In this document: in pieces, positions 34,858 through 43,327 of the stretch
Layout of the letters: every line of letters starts with the position of its first letter
How positions within the stretch are numbered: the first letter of the stretch is position 1
Assembly (NCBI RefSeq): GCF_905212195.1
Contig: NZ_CAJMDQ010000002.1
Span: 1 to 60,704 of the forward strand
Direction of reading: 5' to 3'
Source of the DNA: an uncultured Anaerotignum sp.
GTDB lineage: Bacteria; Bacillota; Clostridia; Lachnospirales; Anaerotignaceae
Length of the DNA: 60,704 bases
The notes under the pieces: generated by a model
Told to the model about the DNA's origin: nothing
Seen by the model: the letters and a program-made list of their open reading frames with translations, nothing else
Database searches by the model: none
Translations under genes and position numbers: made by a program

Positions 34858-35604
34858 ATGAAACAGTTTTTTGTACTGACACTGTTTCCTGAAATGATCC
34901 AGCAGACCCTTTCTCACAGCATCATGGGACGTGCCCAGAAAGAAGGGCATATCTCCGTGGAAGCCATCAACATTCGGGATTATACACTGAACAAACAGAA
35001 ACATGTGGACGATTATCCCTATGGCGGCGGCGCGGGCATGGTCATGCAGGCACAGCCCATTTATGACGCATATCAGAGCATTGCGGAAAAGGCAAAGGGC
35101 GCAAGGGTGGTATATATGACCCCACAGGGCAGACCTTTTACCCAGCGCATTGCAGAAGAACTGTCCAAGGAAGAAAATCTGGTGTTCCTCTGCGGCCATT
35201 ATGAAGGTATTGACGAAAGAATCATTGAAGAAATTGTCACAGATGAAATTTCTTTGGGGGATTTCGTTCTGACCGGGGGAGAATTGGCGGCGATTACCAT
35301 CATTGACGCTGTATCCCGTCTGGTGCCCGGCGTATTAGGCAAAGAGGATTCTTTTGCAGATGAAAGCTTTTCTGATGGGCTGCTGGAATATCCCCAGTAT
35401 ACCCGTCCTCCCGTATTTCATGGGAAAGAGGTGCCGGAAATCCTTTTGAGCGGACATCATGCCAATATTGCCAAATGGCGCAGAGAGCAGTCTCTTATCC
35501 GTACAGTGCAGAAACGTCCAGATTTGTTGGAAACAGCAGAACTGACTGCAAAGGAACGGCAGTTTGTGGAAAGACTGCGGGAAGAATTGCAGGAAACAGA
35601 ATAA
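34858..35604 (+). CDS. trmD: tRNA (guanine-37-N1)-methyltransferase TrmD
   Basis: 248 residues of the SPOUT trefoil-knot family. Family elements include LTLFPEMIQQ, DDYPYGGGAGMVMQ, LCGHYEGIDERI and LTGGELAAITIIDAV, which build the deep knot that holds SAM. The enzyme makes m1G37 next to the anticodon and prevents frameshifting. Unlike in most bacteria, rplS does not follow directly: the next bases hold a repeat-like hairpin. Confidence 0.96.
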   Translation: MKQFFVLTLFPEMIQQTLSHSIMGRAQKEGHISVEAINIRDYTLNKQKHVDDYPYGGGAGMVMQAQPIYDAYQSIAEKAKGARVVYMTPQGRPFTQRIAEELSKEENLVFLCGHYEGIDERIIEEIVTDEISLGDFVLTGGELAAITIIDAVSRLVPGVLGKEDSFADESFSDGLLEYPQYTRPPVFHGKEVPEILLSGHHANIAKWRREQSLIRTVQKRPDLLETAELTAKERQFVERLREELQETE

Positions 35605-35609
35605 AATCT

Positions 35610-35662
35610 TAGAAGAAAGCTGGAATCTTTTATATTGCAAAGATTTCAGCTTTTTTGTTGCG
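35610..35662. repeat. Short copy E of the structured repeat family / terminator after trmD
   Basis: AAGAAAGCTGGAATCTTT and AAAGATTTCAGCTTTTTT pair with one G-T wobble around a short loop. The sequence matches the core of the repeat family (GCTGAAATC type). The T run makes it a good rho-independent terminator for the SRP operon. Confidence 0.7.
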
Positions 35663-35766
35663 GAAAAGCGTTGGATAAGGTGTGAAAAGATTGCTTTGTA
35701 TATGCTTTTCAGGTATGATGAAATAAAGAAGAACAGGAAAAATGATTTCGCGGAAGGGGGATGCTT

Positions 35767-36036
35767 ATGAATTGGTGGAATATCTCTGTATTTTGTATCA
35801 TTCCCATTGCATCTGTGGTATTCTTTTTCCTTTGGAAAAGAAAATATCTTTGGATGGCACCTTTGGTTTCCGTAGTCATATCTGTTGTAATCAGCCTTTT
35901 TGCAATGCCATCTATTCTCAGTGACGCAGAACATCGCAGTATGTTTTTTGGCATTAGTGTCATGCTCCATATTTTGATAGTGGTTGTATTGACTGTCATT
36001 GCATATGGTATAGCGCACTTTTGGGATAAAAAATAA
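35767..36036 (+). CDS. Small membrane protein, function unknown
   Basis: 89 residues with three hydrophobic segments (about 4-20, 28-46 and 58-82) and a short charged tail. No family recognised. The ATG at 35767 is chosen because the GAAGGGGG site lies 5-6 bases upstream; the ATG at 35761 touches it. It ends just before repeat copy A, whose closing stem may be its terminator. Confidence 0.65.
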   Translation: MNWWNISVFCIIPIASVVFFFLWKRKYLWMAPLVSVVISVVISLFAMPSILSDAEHRSMFFGISVMLHILIVVVLTVIAYGIAHFWDKK

Positions 36037-36060
36037 AAAGGATGAATTTCTTTGAAATGA

Positions 36061-36272
36061 AAAAGCATCTATCCAAAGCAACTTCCACTTAAAAAAACAT
36101 TGTTTTCTGTTTTATTGATTTTTAAGTGGAATTGCGGCGGCTATCTTCAGAAGAAAATATACCTGATAAAATCTCAGTAAAAATAAGAAAGCCAAAATCC
36201 TTTGTATGAATAAGGATTTTGGCTTTCTTTGTTTTCTTATGAAGAAGCTCCTAATTTTGGATAGGTGCTTTT
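36061..36272 (+). repeat. Full copy A of a structured dispersed repeat
   Basis: About 210 non-coding bases with three nested or serial stems. The outer closing stem GCATCTATCCAAA/TTTGGATAGGTGC (36065-36077 and 36256-36268) extends by four A-T pairs and a T run. The middle hairpin is TTCCACTTAAAAA/TTTTTAAGTGGAA (36083-36095 and 36119-36131). The core hairpin is GCCAAAATCC/GGATTTTGGC (about 36190-36224). Single-stranded blocks AGCAACTT, GGCGGCTATCTTCAGAAGAA and GTTTTCTTATGAAGA are shared with copy B. Confidence 0.8.
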
Positions 36273-36277
36273 GTGTT

Positions 36278-37894
36278 TTATCTCTTTTTGCCTTTTTCTT
36301 TCTTAGCAATTTCAATGTGTACCCGTTTGTTTTTGATCTTGCAGTTTTTCATGCCGTAAAGGACGTCTTTTACATATTCCTTAGGTACATCCACAAAGGT
36401 ATAGTCATCGAACAGGTCGATGGCACCCAGTGCTTTACCGGGAACGCCTGCTTCGTTGGCAATGGCGCCGACGATGTCTTTGGCGCGGATTTTGTTTTTC
36501 TTGCCGGCACTGATGAACAGACGTACCATTTTTTCGCCTTCGCCGCCGTACATTTCTGTGCCGTTAAAGTTGATGTCGTCCATGATGTCCATATCGTCGG
36601 TGCGTACATCTGCCAGATTGTGTTTCAGCAGAGCGGCAGCAATGTCCATGGCTGCATAGTCATCTTCCATGAGGCGTTCAACCAGATTGATATATTTTAC
36701 CAGATGACCTTCCTGAATGGTTTCTTTGATTTTTTCCAGGAAGATGTTTGTTTTCATTTCTTCTACATCGCTGAGGGTAGGCAGTTTCTGCTGGATGATC
36801 TTTGTTTTGGTGTAGCGCATGATGTCACGCAGTTTGTAGATTTCCTTGCCTACGCAGAATGTGAAGGCTTTGCCGCTTCTGCCGGCACGACCAGTTCTGC
36901 CGATACGGTGCACATAGTATTCTTCATCCTGGGGAACGTCGTAGTTGAATACGATGTCGATGTCATCTACGTCGATACCTCTTGCTGCTACGTCTGTAGC
37001 AACCAGAATTTCAATGGTACCGTTACGGAATTTCTGCATAACTTTGTCACGCTGAGCCTGTTTCAGATCACCGTGAAGACCTTCCGCAAAGTAGCCGCGG
37101 CCCTGCAGCAGTTCCACCAGATCGTCTACGCGTTTTTTGGTATTGCAGAATACCATAGCCAGATTAGGCATGTAAACGTCGATGATACGAGTCAGGGCTT
37201 CCAGTTTTGTTTTTTCTTTTACGTCGAAGTAATATTGTTCGATGTTAGGAACGGTCAATTCTTTCCGAACGATTTTTACATATTCAGGGTCTCTCTGGAA
37301 ACGTCTGGTGATGTCCAGAATTTCAGGAGAAAGGGTAGCGGAGAACAGCAGTGTCTGATGGTCTTCAGGAATTTTCACCAGAATGGTTTCGATGTCTTCC
37401 CGGAAGCCCATGTCCAGCATTTCGTCCGCTTCGTCCAGAATCATCATCTGTACAGTTTCCATTTTCAGTGTGCGGCGGCGCATGTGGTCCATAACACGGC
37501 CGGGTGTACCAATGACAACCTGTGCGCCTTTTTTCAGTGCTAAGATCTGACGGTCAATAGGCTGTCCACCGTAAATAGGCACAACGCGGATATTGTCTTT
37601 GTATTTCAGCAGTTTCCGGAACTCCTCGCTGACCTGGATGGCCAGTTCTCTGGTAGGGCAGAGGATCAGTGCCTGCAAACGGCGGTCATCGGGATCGATG
37701 CGTTCCAGACAGGGAATGCCGAATGCGGCTGTTTTGCCAGTACCTGTCTGAGACTGACCGATGATGTCTTTGCCTGCTTTTACCAGAGGAATTGCCTGGG
37801 ACTGGATGGGAGTTGCTTCTTCAAAACCCATATCCAGTACAGCCTGGTAAATTTCTTTGGATAACTGCATGTCTTCAAATCTTAAATGTTCCAT
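36278..37894 (-). CDS. DEAD-box RNA helicase with DbpA-type C-terminal domain
   Basis: 538 residues. Helicase motifs: Q-motif ATPIQSQAIP, I SQTGTGKTAAFG, Ia PTRELAIQV, II LDEADEMLDMGF, III FSATLS, V ATDVAARGIDVDDI and VI HRIGRTGRAG. The C-terminal DbpA RNA-binding domain (VRLFISAGKKNKIRAKDIVGAI, then TFVDVPKEYVKDVLYGM) and a Lys-rich end follow. DbpA binds 23S hairpin 92, but this length is closer to CshA/DeaD types, so the symbol is left open. It is monocistronic with a ~150-base leader. Confidence 0.92.
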   Translation of the reverse strand: MEHLRFEDMQLSKEIYQAVLDMGFEEATPIQSQAIPLVKAGKDIIGQSQTGTGKTAAFGIPCLERIDPDDRRLQALILCPTRELAIQVSEEFRKLLKYKDNIRVVPIYGGQPIDRQILALKKGAQVVIGTPGRVMDHMRRRTLKMETVQMMILDEADEMLDMGFREDIETILVKIPEDHQTLLFSATLSPEILDITRRFQRDPEYVKIVRKELTVPNIEQYYFDVKEKTKLEALTRIIDVYMPNLAMVFCNTKKRVDDLVELLQGRGYFAEGLHGDLKQAQRDKVMQKFRNGTIEILVATDVAARGIDVDDIDIVFNYDVPQDEEYYVHRIGRTGRAGRSGKAFTFCVGKEIYKLRDIMRYTKTKIIQQKLPTLSDVEEMKTNIFLEKIKETIQEGHLVKYINLVERLMEDDYAAMDIAAALLKHNLADVRTDDMDIMDDINFNGTEMYGGEGEKMVRLFISAGKKNKIRAKDIVGAIANEAGVPGKALGAIDLFDDYTFVDVPKEYVKDVLYGMKNCKIKNKRVHIEIAKKEKGKKR

Positions 37895-38050
37895 GTGATT
37901 TTCCTTTCTTTTTTTCTTTGCAAAGCCGAAGAAAACCCACAGAACCCGTTGAAAGATGTTTTCTTTCGACTCAAAACTTATATTTCAGCGCTTTGGCAAT
38001 GATAAAACTTCCCGATTAAAGCGCATGGCGGAAAAAAACCGCAGACAATA
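37895..38050 (-). promoter_or_regulatory. 5' leader of the DEAD-box helicase gene
   Basis: About 150 transcribed bases lie between the promoter (38051-38079) and the start. They include a GCGG-TTTTTTT-CCGC hairpin near the 5' end. Long leaders on DEAD-box genes often serve cold-shock or autoregulation; here that is inference only. Confidence 0.4.
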
Positions 38051-38079
38051 ACTATACCAGTTTTGCATACAAAAAGCAA
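38051..38079 (-). promoter_or_regulatory. Promoter of the DEAD-box helicase gene
   Basis: On the minus strand, TTGCTT (38074-38079) and TATAGT (38051-38056), spaced by 17 bases. Confidence 0.6.
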
Positions 38080-38183
38080 GGCGAAATCCAAGGGGGGAAA
38101 GCGAATTGTGATAAAGTCATAAAAATATAAAAGAATCATGTATTTTTTTGCATGGTAATCAAAATTTCTAACCGCGTTCCCCC

Positions 38184-38211
38184 TTGACTTTCTGTTACAG
38201 TATGTTATAAT
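38184..38211 (+). promoter_or_regulatory. Promoter of pheST
   Basis: TTGACT (38184-38189) and TATAAT (38206-38211), with a 16-base spacer and an extended -10 (TG one base before the hexamer). Confidence 0.8.
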
Positions 38212-38221
38212 GTGGTCATTG

Positions 38222-38480
38222 TAAATAGTCGAAAGGCTATGAAGGTGAAAAGTACGCAGATGCGCCGCCGCAGAGAGAAAACGTCATCGGCTGAAAGCGT
38301 TTTTGGTCTGGAGAGTTTGCGGAAGTTCCCACCGGAGCCGATTTCCTGAAGTGCCTGTGGCAAGCGTAGGGAAATCCGTTTCATGCACGTTACGCATCAG
38401 AGTGCCTGTGTTAGCAGGAATTTGGGTGGTACCACGGAAGTCTTCGTCCCTATTGGGATTGAAGGCTATTTTTTTTGCAG
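38222..38480 (+). promoter_or_regulatory. Phenylalanine T-box leader of pheST
   Basis: The T-box core GGGTGGTACCACGG is at 38424-38437. The stem after it (AGTCTTCGTCCC/GGGATTGAAGGCT, 38440-38473) with T8 is the terminator. In stem I, the 5' strand AGGTGAAAAGTACG faces GCGGAAG-TTC-CCACC, so the specifier codon is TTC (38326-38328), which is Phe. Uncharged tRNA-Phe should switch the leader to antitermination and raise PheST. Confidence 0.93.
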
Positions 38481-38526
38481 TGAAACGTCAATCAATATCA
38501 GATAGAAAAAAGGAGAGAAAAGGACA

Positions 38527-39546
38527 ATGAAGGAAAAATTAAAAGCCATTCAGGAAAAAGCCATGGCTGCTTTCCAGGAAGCAAAAGAAATGAAAGACAT
38601 TGATGATCTGAAAGTAAAATACCTTGGTAAAAAAGGTGAACTGACAGCCATTTTGAAAGAAATGGGCAAACTCAGTGCAGAAGAACGTCCCATCATCGGT
38701 CAGATGGCAAACGATGTTCGTCAGAATCTGGAAAAAATGCTGGATGAAGCAAAAGTACGTCTGGCAGCTGCAGAAATGGCACATCGTCTGGAAAAAGAAA
38801 AAATCGACGTTACTATGCCCGGCAGAGCAAGAGCAGAAGGTCATAAACATCCTATGAGCATCGTTACAGATGAAATCTGCAGCATCTTCATGGGTATGGG
38901 CTACGAAGTGGCAGAAGGCCCTGAAGTAGAAAAAGACTACTACAACTTCGAAGCGCTGAACATTCCTAAGAACCATCCCGCAAGAGATGAACAGGATACT
39001 TTCTACATCGGCGGCGACATCCTGCTGCGTACCCAGACATCTCCTATGCAGGTTCGTACCATGGAAAAAGGCAAACTGCCTATCCGTATGGTATGTCCCG
39101 GTGCTGTTTACCGTTCCGACGAAGTAGACGCAACCCATTCTCCTGTATTCCATCAGCTGGAAGGTCTGGTTGTAGATAAGAATATCACCATGGGTGACCT
39201 GAAAGGCGCGCTGGTTGTATTTGCGAAAGAATTGTTCGGGGAAGATACAAAAGTTCGTTTCCGTCCTCACCATTTCCCTTTCACAGAACCCAGTGCAGAA
39301 ATGGACGTAACTTGCTTCGCATGTGGTGGTAAAGGCTGCCGCGTATGTAAAGGCGAAGGTTATATCGAACTGTTGGGCTGCGGCATGGTACATCCCAAAG
39401 TTCTGAAAATGAGCGGTATTGATCCCGACGTATACAGCGGTTTTGCATTTGGTATGGGTCTGGAACGTGTTGCAATGCAGCGTTACGGCATCACAGACCT
39501 GCGTCTGCTGTTCGAAAACGATATGAAATTCCTGAAACAGTTCTAA
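38527..39546 (+). CDS. pheS: Phenylalanine-tRNA ligase alpha subunit
   Basis: 339 residues. An N-terminal coiled coil (1-85) binds tRNA, and the class II catalytic core follows with motif 2 FRPHHFPFTEPSAEMD and motif 3 GFAFGMGLERVAM. A Cys-rich knuckle CFACGGKGCRVCKGEG is usual in the clostridial form. The alpha subunit carries the active site and pairs with PheT 41 bases downstream. Its codon use shows very strong bias to GAA, AAA and CTG. Confidence 0.97.
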   Translation: MKEKLKAIQEKAMAAFQEAKEMKDIDDLKVKYLGKKGELTAILKEMGKLSAEERPIIGQMANDVRQNLEKMLDEAKVRLAAAEMAHRLEKEKIDVTMPGRARAEGHKHPMSIVTDEICSIFMGMGYEVAEGPEVEKDYYNFEALNIPKNHPARDEQDTFYIGGDILLRTQTSPMQVRTMEKGKLPIRMVCPGAVYRSDEVDATHSPVFHQLEGLVVDKNITMGDLKGALVVFAKELFGEDTKVRFRPHHFPFTEPSAEMDVTCFACGGKGCRVCKGEGYIELLGCGMVHPKVLKMSGIDPDVYSGFAFGMGLERVAMQRYGITDLRLLFENDMKFLKQF

Positions 39547-39587
39547 TAGATTTTTGAGTATTTGCATTTGAAAGGAGAATCAGTAAC

Positions 39588-41987
39588 ATGGATGTACCTA
39601 TGTCATGGTTAAAAGAATATGCAGCGGTGACAGCACCGTTGAAAGATTTTATGGAAGATATTACAATGAGCGGTTCCAAAGTAGAAGGTGCAACTTCTAT
39701 GGCAGGGGAACTGAAAAACATTGTGACAGGTCATATCAAAGCCATTGAAAAACATCCCCACGCAGACAAACTGGTGGTTTGCACCATCGATGTGGGCACT
39801 GGCAAAGATCTGACAATCGTTACCGGCGCACCTAACGTAAGAGTTGGTGACTATGTTCCCGTTGCACTGGATAATTCCGTTATCGCAGGCGGCAAAGAAA
39901 TTCATACAGGCGACCTGAGAGGCATTGCTTCCGAAGGTATGCTCTGCTCCATTGAAGAACTGGGCTTCGACAGACATGACTTCCCCGAAGCACCTGAATA
40001 CGGCATTTATATTTTCCCTGAACCTGTAGAACTGGGCAAAGACGTTGCAGATGTACTGGACCTGAAAGATGATGTTGTAGAATACGAAATCACTTCCAAC
40101 CGTCCTGACTGCTTCAGCATTCTGGGTATTGCCAGAGAAGCAGCTGCAACATACAGAATTCCTTTCTGCCCTCCTGTAATCACAGTAAAAGAAGAAGGCG
40201 AAGGCAAAACAGAAGATCTGATTTCCGTAGAAATCAAAAATCCTACACTGTGCCCTCGTTATGTAGCAAGAGCGATCAAAAATGTAAAAATCGCTCCTTC
40301 TCCTCGTTGGATGCGTAAAAGACTGCGTGCCGCAGGGGTTCGTCCCATCAACAACATCGTAGATATCACCAACTATGTAATGTTGGAAATGGGCCAGCCT
40401 ATGCACGCTTTCGACGTTGACACCATCAAAGACAGACATATCATCGTAAGAAACGCAAACGAAGGCGAAAAAATTACAACACTGGACGGCGTAGAACGTC
40501 AGCTGGATCCTTCCATGCTGGTAATCTCCGACCCTGAAAAAGCAGTTGCAATCGCAGGTGTAATGGGTGGCGAAAACTCCAAGATCAGTGAAAGCGCAGA
40601 AGCTGTTCTGTTCGAATCCGCTGTTTTCGATGGCCCTAACATTCGTATCACAGCAAAGAAAGTTGGTCTGCGTACAGACGCTTCCAGCAAATTCGAAAAA
40701 GGTCTGGATCCCAACCTGGCTCTGGATGCTGTTAACAGAGCTGCACAGCTGGTTGAAATGCTGGGCTGCGGCGAAGTTGTTCCCGGCGTTGTAGACTGCT
40801 ATCCCAATAAGAGAGAAACATGGGAACTGTCTTACTCTCCTGAATGGATCAACAAATTCCTGGGCACAGATATTTCCGAAGAAGAAATGCAGAAAATCTT
40901 CGAACGTATTGAACTGAAAGTAGACCCTGTAAATCATAAAGTAACTGTTCCTACATTCCGTCCTGATCTGGAAGCACAGGCTGACCTGGCAGAAGAAATC
41001 GCACGTTTCTATGGTTATGACAAGATCGAACCCACACTGGCTTCCGGTACACCTACCGTAGGTAAAAAGACTTATGCACAGAACATCACAACACTGGTAA
41101 AAGATACTATGGTTGCAGAAGGTCTGTGTGAAGGTATGACATACAGCTTCGAAAGCCCTAAGGTATTCGATAAACTGCTGATTCCTGCAGACAGCAAACT
41201 GCGTCAGACAGTTACCATCTCCAATCCTCTGGGCGAAGACTTCAGCGTAATGCGTACTGTTTCCATCAACGGTATCCTGAACTCTCTGTCTACAAACTAC
41301 AACAGAAGAAATGAAAGCGCTGGTATCTTCGAAGTTGCAAGAGTATATCTGCCTAAAGCTGTTCCTGTAACAGAACTGCCTGATGAAATCCCTACACTGA
41401 CAGTTGGTATGTACGGCAAAATGGATTTCTATGACATCAAAGGTGTTGTGGAACATCTGATGGTTGTACTGGGTATCGGCGACAGAGCAGAATATACTGT
41501 AGAAACAGAACTGCCTTGGATGCATCCCGGCAGAACTGCTGCTGTAGTCATTGATGGCGTAAATGTTGGTTACGTTGGTGAACTGCATCCTACCGTTGCA
41601 AAGAACTATAACATTGGCACAAAAGTATATCTGGCAGTGCTGAACATGGAAGAACTGATCAAAGCTTCCAACATGGTAAATGTTTATAAACCTCTGCCCA
41701 AATATCCTGCAATCACCAGAGATATCGCAATGCTGGTGAAAGAAGACGTAACAGTAAAACAGATTGCAGATGAAATCCGCAAAAACGGCGGCGAATATCT
41801 GGAAGAAGTCAAACTGTTCGACGTATATCAGGGTGAACAGATCGAAAAAGGTTATAAATCTGTGGCTTACTCCATTTCTTTCCGCAGCGCAGAACGTACA
41901 TTGGCTGACGCAGACGTTGCTGACAGCATGCAGGCAATTCTGGATGGTCTGGCAAAAGAACTGGGCGCACAGCTGAGAGATAAATAA
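39588..41987 (+). CDS. pheT: Phenylalanine-tRNA ligase beta subunit
   Basis: 799 residues, full length. Domains: the N-terminal B1 and the B2 tRNA-binding OB fold (AIEKHPHADKLVVCTIDVG, residues ~40-150), B3/B4 editing domain (ITSNRPDCFSILGIAREAA to about 400), B5, the catalytic-like B6/B7, and the C-terminal anticodon-binding FDX-ACB (YPAITRDIAMLV to the end). B3/B4 hydrolyses mischarged Tyr-tRNA-Phe. It is the last gene of the T-box operon, followed at once by repeat copy B. Confidence 0.97.
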   Translation: MDVPMSWLKEYAAVTAPLKDFMEDITMSGSKVEGATSMAGELKNIVTGHIKAIEKHPHADKLVVCTIDVGTGKDLTIVTGAPNVRVGDYVPVALDNSVIAGGKEIHTGDLRGIASEGMLCSIEELGFDRHDFPEAPEYGIYIFPEPVELGKDVADVLDLKDDVVEYEITSNRPDCFSILGIAREAAATYRIPFCPPVITVKEEGEGKTEDLISVEIKNPTLCPRYVARAIKNVKIAPSPRWMRKRLRAAGVRPINNIVDITNYVMLEMGQPMHAFDVDTIKDRHIIVRNANEGEKITTLDGVERQLDPSMLVISDPEKAVAIAGVMGGENSKISESAEAVLFESAVFDGPNIRITAKKVGLRTDASSKFEKGLDPNLALDAVNRAAQLVEMLGCGEVVPGVVDCYPNKRETWELSYSPEWINKFLGTDISEEEMQKIFERIELKVDPVNHKVTVPTFRPDLEAQADLAEEIARFYGYDKIEPTLASGTPTVGKKTYAQNITTLVKDTMVAEGLCEGMTYSFESPKVFDKLLIPADSKLRQTVTISNPLGEDFSVMRTVSINGILNSLSTNYNRRNESAGIFEVARVYLPKAVPVTELPDEIPTLTVGMYGKMDFYDIKGVVEHLMVVLGIGDRAEYTVETELPWMHPGRTAAVVIDGVNVGYVGELHPTVAKNYNIGTKVYLAVLNMEELIKASNMVNVYKPLPKYPAITRDIAMLVKEDVTVKQIADEIRKNGGEYLEEVKLFDVYQGEQIEKGYKSVAYSISFRSAERTLADADVADSMQAILDGLAKELGAQLRDK

Positions 41988-42000
41988 GAAAAAGAGAAGT

Positions 42001-42206
42001 AAAATAGGCGGCTTGAGAAAGCAACTTTCCCTTAAGAAAACATTGATTTTTCCTTGATTTCTTAAGGGAAATTGCGACGGCTGTCTTTAGAAGAAAACAT
42101 AACAAATAAACTTAATAAAATAAGAAAGCCAAAATCCTTTGTTATGATAAGGATTTTGGCTTTCTTTGTTTTCTTATGAAGATGCCCCTAAAGCCGCCTG
42201 TTTTTT
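42001..42206 (+). repeat. Full copy B of the structured dispersed repeat
   Basis: About 205 non-coding bases right after pheT. The outer stem AGGCGGCTT/AAGCCGCCT (42006-42014 and 42191-42199) is extended by A-T pairs into a T run. The middle stem TTTCCCTTAAGAAA/TTTCTTAAGGGAAA (42026-42039 and 42058-42071) and the core GCCAAAATCC/GGATTTTGGC (42127-42161) follow the order of copy A. The outer and middle stems differ in sequence from copy A on both arms, while the unpaired blocks stay the same. It may also terminate the pheST transcript. Confidence 0.8.
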
Positions 42207-42216
42207 GCAAAAAAGA

Positions 42217-42255
42217 AAACTCCGAAGTTCCTTTGCTGGAATGTTCGGAGTTTTT
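42217..42255. terminator. Terminator of the degV-like gene (bidirectional)
   Basis: AAACTCCGAA and TTCGGAGTTT pair around a 17-base loop, with T and A runs on the flanks, next to the end of the DegV gene on the minus strand. Confidence 0.82.
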
Positions 42256-42274
42256 GTTTTGATTTTAGATGTGT

Positions 42275-43156
42275 TTACAGTTTTTCATACTGTTTGATAT
42301 AACAAATCCCTACAGCTGTGGGGCCGCAATGGGTACCGATGGTGATACCAACGGGCCATGGGGTATCCATAACGTAGAATCCTTCCGCTTTCAGCTGCGC
42401 AATCAGGTCTTCAGCCACAGCCTGACGTTCTTTTTCGGCACGGATAACACAAAGGGTGTATTTATCCTTCTGGTCGCCAATTTCTTTTAAGGTCATGTCA
42501 AAGATGGTTTTCAGTGCTTTTTTGTGTCCGCGGACTTTGCTTTCCGGGAACAGTTCGCCTTCTTTCATAACGATGATTGGCTTAATGTTCAAGATAGCGC
42601 CTGCAAAAGCCGCAGCTTTGCCCACACGTCCGCCATGCTGCAGGAAGTCCAGAGAATCAACGGTGAAGTTGATTTTTGTGGTCTGTTTCTGAATTTCCAG
42701 TGTTTCCAGAAGTTTGTCTAAATCATATCCGGCGTCACGCATACGGCAGGCTTCATATCCCAGCATGCCTTGTGTGCCGGTAACGCTGATGGTATCTACC
42801 ACTTCAATGCGGCTGTCAGGATAGGTTTCCAGCAGAATCTGTTTTGCGTTGTTTGCACTCTGGAAAGAGCCGCTGAATTTTGCAGTCAGACACATGCAGA
42901 CAATGTCTTTGCCTTCTTTCAGGTAGGGCTCAAATACATCAATGTAATCCTGAATAGGAGGCAGAGAAGTTTTGGGGAAAACCTTTGCTTCCTTTACTTT
43001 GTCGTAAAATTCTTCTGGTGTCAGATCCAGCAGTTCTTTATGATAGTTGATGGTGTCGAAAGTTGCGTAGTAAGGAACAATGCCAATGTTTAATTTGGGC
43101 AGCAGGTCTGCGGGAATGTCGCAGGAACTGTCTGATATAATTTGATATGGTCTCAT
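42275..43156 (-). CDS. DegV family fatty-acid-binding protein
   Basis: 293 residues with the DegV hallmarks: the N-terminal SDSSCDIPADLL, TSLPPIQDYIDVF, TAKFSGSFQSA and a C-terminal GTHCGPTAVGICY. DegV/FakB proteins bind fatty acids; FakB presents them to the FakA kinase for phospholipid synthesis. No fakA is seen here. GGAGG lies 6 bases before the ATG at 43156 and 3 before an ATG at 43159, so the former is preferred. Confidence 0.9.
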   Translation of the reverse strand: MRPYQIISDSSCDIPADLLPKLNIGIVPYYATFDTINYHKELLDLTPEEFYDKVKEAKVFPKTSLPPIQDYIDVFEPYLKEGKDIVCMCLTAKFSGSFQSANNAKQILLETYPDSRIEVVDTISVTGTQGMLGYEACRMRDAGYDLDKLLETLEIQKQTTKINFTVDSLDFLQHGGRVGKAAAFAGAILNIKPIIVMKEGELFPESKVRGHKKALKTIFDMTLKEIGDQKDKYTLCVIRAEKERQAVAEDLIAQLKAEGFYVMDTPWPVGITIGTHCGPTAVGICYIKQYEKL

Positions 43157-43269
43157 CATAATCCTCCATACTTGTTTTCTTAGTGTTTCTCCATTGTAAG
43201 GCAAAGGCGCCTTGTTTGTCAACGAAAAGGGCGCAAGTACTGAAAAAAGGGGAAAACCGTGGATTTTGT

Positions 43270-43298
43270 TTGATTTTTCGTATACAGAATGCTATACT
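43270..43298 (+). promoter_or_regulatory. Promoter of topB
   Basis: TTGATT (43270-43275) and TATACT (43293-43298), 17 bases apart and 30 bases before the start codon. Confidence 0.65.
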
Positions 43299-43327
43299 GA
43301 AATAATGTGGCAGAAAGGAGGAAGAAC

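Noticed and set aside
39609..41588. A 659-codon minus-strand frame opposite pheT
   Set aside because: Composition typical of antisense to GAA/AAA/CTG-rich codons; no start signal and no domain.
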